Assembly (NCBI GenBank): GCA_026991055.1
Contig: JALXCE010000156.1
Location: forward strand, 1-20,593
Source: Caldifarciminota bacterium
GTDB lineage: Bacteria; Hydrothermota; Hydrothermia; B15-G9; WFZT01
Direction of reading: 5' to 3'
Length of the DNA stretch: 20,593 nt
Numbering within the stretch: position 1 is the stretch's first letter; the number at the start of each line of letters is the position of its first letter. The position numbers and the translations under genes were made by a program. Of the stretch, positions 7,032 through 14,455 are shown piece by piece. Under the pieces are notes generated by a model that was not told the DNA's origin, ran no database searches, and worked only from the letters and a program-made list of their open reading frames with translations.

Positions 7032-8017
7032 ACCTGAAGCCGGGGAAACTTCCGCAGGACTTACTGGAAAAACTGCTCAAAAAATTACACCTAAGCGATT
7101 CAGTGGTTCTGGGACCGGGAGTGGGGATTGATAGTGCTGTAATTGATTTAGGTGAAAAATACCTCGTTGTTTCAAGCGACCCCATAACATTTGTCACATC
7201 AGACGTCGGTTTTTACACAATTGCCGTGAATATAAACGATGTCGCCGTTACCGGTGCCGTCCCTGAGTTTATGACCGTTACAATTCTCTTACCTGAGGGC
7301 AAAACTGATGATAATTTAGTTGAGAAAATCTTCGATGACATTGCAAGGAATGCAGAGGAATTCAAAATATCAATCGTCGGTGGCCACACAGAGGTCACAT
7401 CTGGAGTTGACCGTGTGATTACATCATCCGCCATTTTCGGATTTGTTGAAAAAGACAGGCTTGTCCGTCAGGATGGTGCAGAGCCCGGTGACATTCTCAT
7501 TATGACGAAGCTTGCCGGCATCGAGGGCACCTCAATAATCGCAAGAGAGATAGACCTCTCCCGGTATTTCGAGCCCCACGAGATTGAAGAGATGAAGAAT
7601 TTTTACAGGAACCCGGGCATTGTTGTTTTAGACGATGTAAAATGCATTATGGAAGTCGCAAAGCCCACTGCCATGCATGACCCAACAGAAGGAGGCATAG
7701 CACAGGCAATTCATGAGCTTGCAAAGGCATCCAGGGTAGGAATGGAAATCTACGGTGATGAAATCCAGTTTCACCTTTACACATTAAAGCTCTCACAGAT
7801 TCTTGATTTCAATCCTTTGGGTTTAATCTCATCCGGTGCACTGCTTGCCACGTTGAAGCCCGAGGATACAGAAAAAGTTTTAAATCACTGTAAAAAATTT
7901 CAGCCCCGAATTATTGGGGAAGTTAAACCGCGGGATTTTGGGGTCAAAATCAGGTACGGTAAAGAACTTCAGGACCTTCCAGAATTTCCTCAGGATGAAA
8001 TTACCCGCATACTCTAA
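7028..8017 (+). CDS. AIR-synthase-related protein (PurM/HypE/SelD superfamily)
   Basis: Predicted ATP-binding enzyme of the PurM-like fold, 329 residues. Seen: GPGVGIDSAVID (29-40), which corresponds to the Gly/Asp-rich ATP-site loop of HypE and PurM; NINDVAVTGAVP (69-79 region); VGGHTEVT (117-124); HDPTEGGI (217-224); and NPLGLISSGALL (262-272). Overall it resembles HypE, but the protein ends in ITRIL and lacks the C-terminal cysteine of HypE that carries the thiocyanate group, so a hydrogenase-maturation role is unlikely. No hyp genes are nearby. Substrate unknown. Its ATG overlaps the previous stop by 4 nt and its 3' end overlaps the hemW start by 23 nt, so all three genes are co-translated. 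Confidence 0.8.
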   Translation: MNLKPGKLPQDLLEKLLKKLHLSDSVVLGPGVGIDSAVIDLGEKYLVVSSDPITFVTSDVGFYTIAVNINDVAVTGAVPEFMTVTILLPEGKTDDNLVEKIFDDIARNAEEFKISIVGGHTEVTSGVDRVITSSAIFGFVEKDRLVRQDGAEPGDILIMTKLAGIEGTSIIAREIDLSRYFEPHEIEEMKNFYRNPGIVVLDDVKCIMEVAKPTAMHDPTEGGIAQAIHELAKASRVGMEIYGDEIQFHLYTLKLSQILDFNPLGLISSGALLATLKPEDTEKVLNHCKKFQPRIIGEVKPRDFGVKIRYGKELQDLPEFPQDEITRIL

Positions 8018-9146
8018 ATCCATAGGTCTTTATATCCATATCCCTTTTTGCCGCTCAAAATGCATATACTGCGCCTTTTATTCAATTACAGACACGAGCC
8101 CTATAGAAGATTTCATCAAGGCTTTAAAAAGGGAGGCCGACTTATACCGGGAGCAATTTCGGGGTAGAAAATTTAGCACCATTTATATTGGCGGGGGAAC
8201 ACCTTCTATTCTCGAGCTTGACCAGATTTCGGAAATTCTCGAGATAATCTTTGAAAGCTTTGAATTTGAGGATTCACATGAGATAACAATAGAGGCAAAC
8301 CCAGAGTCCGTGGACTTAGAAAAAGCAGTTGTGTGGAGGAAACTTGGTATCAACAGGGTAAGCCTCGGTGTTCAGTCTGCAAATGATGAGGAGCTCAAAT
8401 TCCTCGGCAGGATTCACGACACAAAGACAGCGTCACGTGCAATCGAAATCCTCAAAAAGGCAGGATTTACCAATATCAGTGTGGACCTGATCTTCGGAAT
8501 TCCGGGGCAGTCAGTTGAAAGCTTTAAAAAATCCATTGAATGGGTTGCAGAACGTGGGGTTACTCACATTTCTACATATTCACTGACAGTGGAAAAGGGC
8601 ACGAAACTTTTTGAGCTTTCAAAAAGGATTCGCATGCCCGATGAGGAAACGATAGTGAAATTTTATAGAATCCGGGATGAAACCCTTGAAAGGCTGGGAT
8701 TTAGAAGATATGAGATATCAAACTTTGCCCGACCGGGTTTTGAATCTGCCCACAACCGAATTTACTGGTTTCACGGTGAATACCTGGGTCTTGGCCCATC
8801 TGCCGCTTCGTTTCTATACAAACCTCAGCCTATCCGGTGGCAGAATAGGAGTAATTTACGGGCTTATATAAAAAGTCTTCAGGAAGGTAAGTATCCTCCT
8901 CTCGAGAAGGATGTTGTTTCCCGTGATAAGCTTTTACTTGAAAGGATTTTTCTTTATATCCGAACAGACAGGGGGCTTCCAGGTGAGTTTAAGAAAATCG
9001 TGGTTGAGCGTGCCCCGGAGCTTTCCAGATTTTTCGAGGATTCTTCAGGGAGACTAAATTTTGAGGGAATGCTGATTGCAGATACCCTTGCGTTACAGAT
9101 TTACGAAGCCATCGAGCCCCTTATCAACGAAATAGAATTGGATTAA
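7995..9146 (+). CDS. hemW: Radical SAM heme chaperone HemW
   Basis: HemW binds heme and delivers it to target proteins; it is often misannotated as oxygen-independent coproporphyrinogen III oxidase. From the chosen ATG the protein is 383 residues. Seen: GLYIHIPFC and the cluster motif C-x3-C-x2-C (Cys19, Cys23, Cys26), YIGGGTPSIL (64-73), EANPESV (100-106), RVSLGVQS (121-128), and a C-terminal HemN_C-like domain with YEISNFARPG and the HNRIYW segment. HemW normally has C-x3-C-x2-C, and the length and lack of the CPO-specific N-terminal extension favour HemW over HemN. A longer frame starting at 7914 would overlap the previous gene by 104 nt and add residues unlike the family; ATG 7995 leaves a 23-nt overlap and starts just before the conserved strand. 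Only a weak AGG precedes it. Confidence 0.88.
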   Translation: MKLPAYSKSIGLYIHIPFCRSKCIYCAFYSITDTSPIEDFIKALKREADLYREQFRGRKFSTIYIGGGTPSILELDQISEILEIIFESFEFEDSHEITIEANPESVDLEKAVVWRKLGINRVSLGVQSANDEELKFLGRIHDTKTASRAIEILKKAGFTNISVDLIFGIPGQSVESFKKSIEWVAERGVTHISTYSLTVEKGTKLFELSKRIRMPDEETIVKFYRIRDETLERLGFRRYEISNFARPGFESAHNRIYWFHGEYLGLGPSAASFLYKPQPIRWQNRSNLRAYIKSLQEGKYPPLEKDVVSRDKLLLERIFLYIRTDRGLPGEFKKIVVERAPELSRFFEDSSGRLNFEGMLIADTLALQIYEAIEPLINEIELD

Positions 9147-9838
9147 CCACAAGTTTGAGCTCGCCTCAATGCAAAATCTATGTCCCTCAAAAAAATCTAA
9201 TAATCTCGAGGTTTTTTCGAAAAATCTCTGTTTTTCAGCCTGACCAATCCTCTAATTTTTCAGGCTATTGGAGTTAGATTCTTTCTCGAATTGCCCGCGA
9301 ATTTAAATCCCCATTAAAAAATCCCGCATCCGAGGACCACCCCCTCCCGACTTCTATTTGGATTGCCCTGGGGATTTGTCCCCTTACCTCCGAGAGGTAG
9401 CTAAGTCAAATAATAATACGTTTGCACCCAAATTTCAAATATTCCGGAGCTTGTTCAAAAAATCCTCAATTTAAGTCGATAAATTTCCCCCTCCTTCCAC
9501 GGGAAGGAGGGGTCAGGGGAGAATGGAGTAAGATTTACAATCTTTAGAATGTCCAATGGAGCGATATTCCAACATTGATATCACTAAATTTTTCCATTCC
9601 ACCCCAACCCTCCCTTCTATAGGAAGGGAGGGAGTTCACTACTTATCATGCCTGAAGAAACTTGTTTAACCTCACTTTTCTGGTCAATTTATTCACAGCT
9701 ACAAAATTACCAGGGAAACATTTTCGAACAAGCACAATATCCCAACTGAACAACTTTGATTGTACTTCCTAATCTGGGATGGGGGAAAGGTTATCGTTAA
9801 GAATCCACTCAATAAAAATTGACGTTGGTTGTTAAATC
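9147..9838. repeat. Gene-free convergent gap with an inverted pair of REP-like hairpins
   Basis: No gene supported between the converging hemW and acyltransferase genes. Seen: hairpin 9237-9243/9260-9266 (AGCCTGA stem); TACCTC-CGA-GAGGTA near 9385-9399; a perfect 11-bp hairpin 9488-9498/9502-9512 (CCCCTCCTTCC, loop ACG) followed by GTCAGGGGAGAATGGAGTAA; and hairpin 9608-9617/9623-9632 (CCCTCCCTTC, loop TATAG) preceded by TTCCATTCCACCCCAA. The flanks of the last two are reverse-complement related, so they form a head-to-head pair around about 95 bp, and the first matches the element at 5811-5856. Confidence 0.75.
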
Positions 9839-9869
9839 GGGGCGGCGCAAGCGAAGCTTGCGCCGCCCC
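9839..9869 (-). terminator. Strong hairpin downstream of the acyltransferase gene
   Basis: Perfect 14-bp stem (9839-9852/9856-9869) with a GAA loop and GCGAAGC tip, 12 bp beyond the stop at 9882. Its position suits the end of the leftward PAP2-phosphomannomutase-acyltransferase operon. No strong T-run follows on either strand. Confidence 0.6.
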
Positions 9870-9881
9870 TCACCACAAAAA

Positions 9882-10907
9882 CTACCCTGCCTCTACGCCA
9901 CTGTCCACAAGTTCCTTGGAATATGCACGGAAGTTATAAACTTTGAGCTTCTTCATGCCCGAAATTTCCTTGAACATATCCTCATGCTCGACAATCTCAA
10001 ACCTCTTCTTTTGATGACTTATGGCATCCGATAGAATTGAAAGGAAAAGGGCATTTAAAGGCTTCGCTTCTTCCGCTTCCGGGTCGTATCCTGAAAGATA
10101 GAGGTAATATGTGTCATCGTAATCAAAAACAGCGCCTGCTGCTATTCTCCACCCATCTGCCCTTACGATGAATAATTTAATCCATCCTTCACGGGCAAAG
10201 AGCATGAATACTTCTCTAAGAAAAGCCTCTTTCCCGGGTGTAACCAGTCTTTTATCGTGCACCATTCTGATGAGTCTCCACAGGCTACCAAAATGCTCAT
10301 CCACATCACCTATGCTATCAAAAATTTCTATATTGAAGTCGCCACGTTCCATCTTTTTGTAAACCGACTGAAGTTTCTTCCAGCTCTTTCCTCTTCCCCT
10401 GTAGAGAACCTCCTCCACGGTTTCTGGCAAATCGAGATAAAGCGTTTCACTCCTCAGAGATTTCTGAGGCTCCATGTTGAAACTATCCACAACCTGCTCA
10501 AGCGTCCAGATCGACGGGGAAGACTCCTTGAGACCTTTCAGACTTATGTAGAAGTTCTGCTCTTCGGCTTTAATGAGCCTTAGCGCCGAAATTAACGCCT
10601 GCTTCCTGATCTTCTGTGACACAATCAGGTCAACATAAGGGGTGAGAGATGCGTGTGGGGTAAATCCAAGCGATTTTCCTTCATCCGTGTTTCTCAAAAT
10701 AAATGGAAATATTCCAACCACATTTCCAAAGTCATCTTTAACAAGTGCTACCGTAAGCTTCTCGTCTGTCACAAAATACTCGAATGACATCCCCATCCAG
10801 TGAGGAGTTAGAAATGGATGTCTATCAGGTATTTCATCTAAGATTTTCATCCATTCATCTTTTAGTCCCCAGATCATTCCAGGGTCATGGATAAGCTCTA
10901 CTCTCAT
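9882..10907 (-). CDS. FemAB/BioF2-like GNAT-fold acyltransferase
   Basis: A 341-residue protein with the two-lobed layout of BioF2-like (Acetyltransf_6) and FemAB proteins. Seen: an N-terminal lobe with HPFLTPHWM (about 30-38), a basic segment RGKSWKKLQSVYKKMERGDF, then GWIKLFIVRADGWRIAAGAVF, which is the strand pair around the acyl-CoA or acyl-tRNA site, then YYLYLSGYDP, and a C-terminal FEIVEHEDMFKEISG segment that corresponds to the usual gG-xxxYK ending. Such proteins add acyl or aminoacyl groups during peptidoglycan, polysaccharide or exopolysaccharide assembly; the substrate here is unknown. GGGGG at plus 10913-10917 serves as ribosome-binding site. It follows the phosphomannomutase gene by 12 bp, which supports an envelope role. 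Confidence 0.75.
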   Translation of the reverse strand: MRVELIHDPGMIWGLKDEWMKILDEIPDRHPFLTPHWMGMSFEYFVTDEKLTVALVKDDFGNVVGIFPFILRNTDEGKSLGFTPHASLTPYVDLIVSQKIRKQALISALRLIKAEEQNFYISLKGLKESSPSIWTLEQVVDSFNMEPQKSLRSETLYLDLPETVEEVLYRGRGKSWKKLQSVYKKMERGDFNIEIFDSIGDVDEHFGSLWRLIRMVHDKRLVTPGKEAFLREVFMLFAREGWIKLFIVRADGWRIAAGAVFDYDDTYYLYLSGYDPEAEEAKPLNALFLSILSDAISHQKKRFEIVEHEDMFKEISGMKKLKVYNFRAYSKELVDSGVEAG

Positions 10908-10919
10908 AATTTCCCCCTT

Positions 10920-12296
10920 TCAAATGTTTGAAAGATCAACTTCTTTGTACTCCTTTAGTTTATCAAAAACTATCTTTTTATATTCCTCAAGTTTCTCTGG
11001 TGTTTTTGCTTCAAATCTCAAAACCAATACGGGCTGGGTATTTGATGCCCGCACCAGTGCAAAACCATCATCAAACTGAATTCTCGCACCGTCAATATCG
11101 ATAACGTGGTAATGTTTTTTGAAGTATTCCACCAACTCTTTCACAATCTCAAATTTTCTATCATCGGGGCATCCAACCCTTATCTCAGGTGTTCCATAGT
11201 AAAATGGAATCTCAGCAATGAGCTCTGAAAGTGTCTTCGTCTCTTTTGAGACAATCTCGAGTAGCCTCAGAGTGCCGTAAATCGCATCGTCATAGCCAAA
11301 GTAACGATCGTTGAAGAAAATGTGCCCTGACATTTCACCGGCAAGAGGTGCATTTACCTCCCTTAACTTGGCCTTTAAAAGAGAGTGGCCGGTTTTCCAC
11401 ATAATGGGCTTTCCACCGTGCGTTTTTATAAATTCAACAAGTCCCTCGGTGCATTTTACATCAAATACAATGGGGGCTCCCGGATGTTCTTTTAGCACGT
11501 ATTTTGCAAAGAGGCCAAGTAGCCTATCGCCAAAGATAATGTTTCCTTTCTCATCAATTGCTCCAATTCTGTCGGCATCTCCGTCAATTCCAATGCCCAG
11601 CTCGAGCTTTTCATCCACCACAAGTTTCATCAGATTCTGCATGTATTTAACCACGGTTGGGTCAGGAATATGATTTGGGAAATCTCCATCAGGCTCGAGA
11701 TAGAGGCCATGATATTTGACTGGAAGCTCACCAAAAAGTTCCTTAAATACAGGGCCTGCAATTCCATTCCCTGTATCGAGGCCAATGTGGACTTCGCGTT
11801 CGATTTTTATGTCTTTCAAGAGGGTTTCCAGGTAATTGGACATGATGGGCTGGCTGATCCTTTTCCCCTTTTCGGCAGTTTTGTAGTAGGCTTCCTTCTC
11901 AATTATCTCGCGGAGCTTTTGAATGTCGTCTCCAAAGAAACTCTCCTTGCCAAAGTTTATTTTGAATCCGTTGTACTCCTTTGGATTGTGAGAAGCGGTG
12001 ACCTCTATCCCTCCATCCACAGGCAGGGTAAAGGTCGAGAAGTACATAACCGGTGTGGGAACAGTGCCAAGGTCCAGAACCTCGATCCCCACCGATGTGA
12101 GCCCATCAATCAGGGCATCTTTAAGCTCAGGAGAGGATTTTCTAACATCATTTCCCACCGAAAGTCTTTTGCCTCCTGCGTTGCGGATAATTGTGCCATA
12201 ACCCTTTCCAAGATGGTATGCAAAATCAGGTGTGATGTCTCTTCCAACAATGCCTCTTATGTCGTACATTCTGAAAATTTCGCGATTGACCTTCAT
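10920..12296 (-). CDS. Phosphomannomutase/phosphoglucomutase (alpha-D-phosphohexomutase)
   Basis: Interconverts hexose 6-phosphate and hexose 1-phosphate to feed nucleotide-sugar synthesis. The 458-residue length and four-domain order are typical. Seen: MYDIRG (10-15); active-site TASHNP (100-105) with the phosphoserine at Ser102; the metal loop DGDADR (238-243); the sugar-binding loop GEMSGH (320-325); and the phosphate-binding RASNTQP (416-422) followed by LVLRFEA. GEMSGH together with RASNTQP points to the AlgC/ManB bifunctional group, not to phosphoglucosamine mutase. Its ATG overlaps the PAP2 stop (ATGA), and its strong ribosome-binding site AAAGGAGG is encoded by the final Lys-Gly-Gly codons of the PAP2 gene. 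Confidence 0.94.
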   Translation of the reverse strand: MKVNREIFRMYDIRGIVGRDITPDFAYHLGKGYGTIIRNAGGKRLSVGNDVRKSSPELKDALIDGLTSVGIEVLDLGTVPTPVMYFSTFTLPVDGGIEVTASHNPKEYNGFKINFGKESFFGDDIQKLREIIEKEAYYKTAEKGKRISQPIMSNYLETLLKDIKIEREVHIGLDTGNGIAGPVFKELFGELPVKYHGLYLEPDGDFPNHIPDPTVVKYMQNLMKLVVDEKLELGIGIDGDADRIGAIDEKGNIIFGDRLLGLFAKYVLKEHPGAPIVFDVKCTEGLVEFIKTHGGKPIMWKTGHSLLKAKLREVNAPLAGEMSGHIFFNDRYFGYDDAIYGTLRLLEIVSKETKTLSELIAEIPFYYGTPEIRVGCPDDRKFEIVKELVEYFKKHYHVIDIDGARIQFDDGFALVRASNTQPVLVLRFEAKTPEKLEEYKKIVFDKLKEYKEVDLSNI

Positions 12297-12961
12297 TCTT
12301 TTCCTCCTTTCAGGTGTAGTTCTGAGAGTTTTTTACCAAAGTAATACCCGATCATGGCTCCCAAAACAGTGTCTGAGAGCCAGTGCCTGTTTTTATAAAC
12401 CCTCGCAAGTGCCGTGGAAGCCGCGAGGGTGTAACTTCCGTATCTCACAATTTTATTCTCACCATAGTAGTTTGAAAGGACCGTGAGCCATGCAAAGGCA
12501 ATGGTCGTGTGACCCGAAGGCAGGGACTGATAGTAATCATGGAGATTTAACGGAGAAAATGAGTACGGATCGTCTGTGAAATTTGGTCTTGCCCTGCCTA
12601 TTAAAATTTTCAAAACCATTGTGGTGGTTCCAGCAAAGAACATGCTCTCGAAGGCAGTGGCACTGAAATCCTGAAGTTTGTCGTTGTCGGTTAAGCTCGC
12701 GACTGCATAGGTAGTAATGATTCCAGCAATGGCAAATTTTCCACCAAATTCGTTGGTCACAGAGAAATAATCCTTATAGAATCTGCCGTCTAAAGATTGG
12801 ATAGAGGTGGAAATCTGCCTGTCAAATGAAAATGAAAGGACAAAGGGGATAGTTCCTGTAAGAAGAACCCTTTTTGAGAGCCCGGCATCGTAGATGTTTT
12901 TAAAGTCTGTTTTAAGTGATGGGTGAGAAATCAGAAAGGAAAGTATCAGTATGATTTTCAT
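12293..12961 (-). CDS. PAP2-family phosphatase, probably exported or membrane-anchored
   Basis: Vanadium-chloroperoxidase-fold acid phosphatase, 222 residues from the chosen start. All three PAP2 motifs are present: K-x6-RP (Lys118 to Pro126 in KILIGRARP), PSGH (148-151), and R-x5-H-x3-D (Arg187, His193, Asp197). A hydrophobic N-terminus (MKIILILSFLISHP) looks like a signal peptide or anchor, and several hydrophobic helices surround the active site, so the likely substrate is a lipid pyrophosphate or phosphatidic acid at the membrane. An in-frame GTG at 12985 would place the -10 box inside the gene, so ATG 12961 was chosen. There is no Shine-Dalgarno sequence. First gene of an operon with phosphomannomutase and the FemAB-like gene, consistent with envelope glycan or undecaprenyl-phosphate recycling. 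Confidence 0.88.
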   Translation of the reverse strand: MKIILILSFLISHPSLKTDFKNIYDAGLSKRVLLTGTIPFVLSFSFDRQISTSIQSLDGRFYKDYFSVTNEFGGKFAIAGIITTYAVASLTDNDKLQDFSATAFESMFFAGTTTMVLKILIGRARPNFTDDPYSFSPLNLHDYYQSLPSGHTTIAFAWLTVLSNYYGENKIVRYGSYTLAASTALARVYKNRHWLSDTVLGAMIGYYFGKKLSELHLKGGKE

Positions 12962-12970
12962 ACTGATTAG

Positions 12971-12999
12971 ATTATACCCTTGCACGAATAGGATTACAA
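12971..12999 (-). promoter_or_regulatory. Predicted promoter of the PAP2 operon (near-leaderless)
   Basis: On the minus strand TTGTAA (plus 12994-12999), 17-nt spacer, perfect TATAAT (plus 12971-12976). Only 9 nt separate the -10 from the ATG at 12961, so the mRNA would start 2-4 nt before the start codon. Confidence 0.7.
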
Positions 13000-13780
13000 C
13001 CTCGGGCTGTGGTGTGCTCGAAAAATATGGAAATTGCCGAATTTATTGAATTTTCTAATCTTTGGATAATTTTGCAAAGGCCTTGATTAAGAGCTTAAAC
13101 AAGCATAGTGTGTGACCTTTAACAATCATTTTCTCCGCTCATGTCGAACATAAGATAACATTGCCCTCTCCCACAAGCTAAACTTGTGGGAGAGGGCTTT
13201 CTACTCGAAGACATGGAAAATTCAAGATGTAGCCATAGCTCTACCTGATTTAGAATGTATTTAATGTGACCCCTCACCTAACCTCTCCCTGCAAGAAATT
13301 TATGCGGGGAGAGGAAGTTTTTGGTTATGGGACAAATGATTGAATCTACAAGCTGAGTTCTCAGACCAGGCGAATTACCACATATTCATCTCTGCAAGCA
13401 CAAATTATTTGTCCAGAACACCAAAAAGTACTTCTCTCTTAATCAAATCTTGTGCCCAAAAAGACAACAACGCACCACACGATCCACGCGTGGGAAGGAG
13501 GTGTTTGGGGGTAATGTGATCAGGAATCTGAGCTTCATGGGCATTGTAGAAAGCTCCTGTACATTCACTTTTAAAAATTTTTCTGGAGGCATCCAAAGAC
13601 ACTCCATTCTTCAAAGATTATTTGTCTTAGGACAGTTGCATTCATCTTTCTCTCTCCAGGCTTTGCCTGTCAATGGGAAATGGCCACAACACTCCCCTCC
13701 CCCCACAGGCTTTGCCTGTGGGGGAGGGTGCAGGGTGGGGGCATTCCATCTATAAATTCCTTGCAGTGGAATTTTATCAC
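13000..13780. repeat. Gene-free divergent gap with copy III of the composite repeat and a further hairpin
   Basis: Lies between two divergent promoters. Seen: hairpin A 13163-13177/13183-13197 (15-bp stem GCCCTCTCCCACAAG, loop CTAAA) followed by TTT; about 84 bp later hairpin B 13282-13293/13303-13314 (CCTCTCCCTGCA, one T-G pair) with the CCCCTCACCT preface and GAAGTTTTT tail as in copy I; then homology to copy I up to about 13385. A last hairpin, 13695-13710/13714-13728 (TTT loop, one bulged C at 13699), is followed by TGCAGGGTGGGGGCATTCC, like 3328-3371. The stretch 13400-13660 is unexplained: its open frames lack ribosome-binding sites and resemble nothing I know. Confidence 0.75.
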
Positions 13781-13786
13781 AGTTGA

Positions 13787-13795
13787 TGTTATATT
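13787..13795 (+). promoter_or_regulatory. Predicted extended -10 promoter of the ywiC-like gene (near-leaderless)
   Basis: TG-T-TATATT: the TG dinucleotide at 13787-13788 one base before TATATT at 13790-13795 is an extended -10. No clear -35 at 16-18 bp. Nine nt separate it from the ATG at 13805, the same distance as in the PAP2 gene. Confidence 0.45.
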
Positions 13796-13804
13796 ATTCC
13801 GCTT

Positions 13805-14455
13805 ATGAAAAGGTACTTTCTTAAACATCACGGAGTCTGGGTAATATCGAACGTCTCGTTTCTTCTGGGGTTTCTCTACTCCAGAACATTCCACTGGACT
13901 GATCTCCTTACGTGGTTTGGTTTTATGATTATCCTTAATTCCAAACAGTCACTTTTCATTAAAAAGTATGTTCCTTTTGCAGCTCAGTCTGTTGTGGGAT
14001 GGGGACTTCTTGTCTTTTCGCTTAAAAATTCAGAAGTGCTCCTCGTAACCATTGCAATCGCCATCCCCTATGTCCTTTATTTCCTTATCTGGGGAGACCG
14101 TTTTATCTACAGCGTGATTACAGGATTTGCCTTCCTCGTTCTGCCTGTCTATATCATAAGCGGCTCATTTCTCTATTATCTCATCATCCTGTTCTACTTT
14201 CTCAATGCGGTCTTCAAAATACGCTACATGGTCACCGGTGAGGAATATTTGAGAAAAATGGGACTTGCATTTTTTGGATTTGGCCTGCTTATCGTGCTCA
14301 CCCTTGGACTCTCGCCTTTACCATTATTGCCACTCATTGACAATATTTACTTTTATTTCAGACCCTACCGGGTTAAGCTCTATACCGCGGGGTGGACAGA
14401 AACCCTGAAAAGCCTCACCTTTGTAGCACTCCTCTTTCTTATATGGAAACCCTGA
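13805..14455 (+). CDS. Integral membrane protein, YwiC-like family
   Basis: A 216-residue, strongly hydrophobic protein with about five to seven membrane helices. It begins with MKRYFLKHHGVW, which matches the KxHGxW opening of YwiC-like proteins, followed by a helix ending in FLLGFLYS and a second at WTDLLTWFGFMIIL. It ends with FRPYRVKLYTAGWTETLKSLTFVALLF, similar to the family's terminal K-P-K-vGw-E segment and last helix. Biochemical function of the family is unknown. There is no Shine-Dalgarno sequence. Its last 13 nt overlap the start of the radical SAM gene, so the two are co-translated. Confidence 0.65.
   Translation: MKRYFLKHHGVWVISNVSFLLGFLYSRTFHWTDLLTWFGFMIILNSKQSLFIKKYVPFAAQSVVGWGLLVFSLKNSEVLLVTIAIAIPYVLYFLIWGDRFIYSVITGFAFLVLPVYIISGSFLYYLIILFYFLNAVFKIRYMVTGEEYLRKMGLAFFGFGLLIVLTLGLSPLPLLPLIDNIYFYFRPYRVKLYTAGWTETLKSLTFVALLFLIWKP

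Noticed and set aside
7028..8017. Annotation as hydrogenase maturation protein HypE
   Set aside because: The essential C-terminal cysteine is absent and no hydrogenase or hyp genes are nearby.
7995..9146. Annotation as coproporphyrinogen III oxidase HemN
   Set aside because: The length and lack of the HemN-specific N-terminal region fit HemW; no heme synthesis genes are adjacent.
11670..12344. 224-residue open frame antisense to the phosphomannomutase gene
   Set aside because: It lies almost wholly opposite a fully conserved enzyme gene, has no ribosome-binding site and no recognisable domain.
12962..12985. Upstream GTG start for the PAP2 protein
   Set aside because: It would place the perfect TATAAT inside the coding sequence; the signal-peptide-like N-terminus begins at ATG 12961.
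13405..13614. 69-residue minus-strand frame in the divergent gap
   Set aside because: No ribosome-binding site, no promoter at its start, no family resemblance, and it adjoins repeat DNA.
2857..13804. CRISPR array
   Set aside because: The repeats are few, diverged, palindromic and irregularly spaced by kilobases, with no cas genes.
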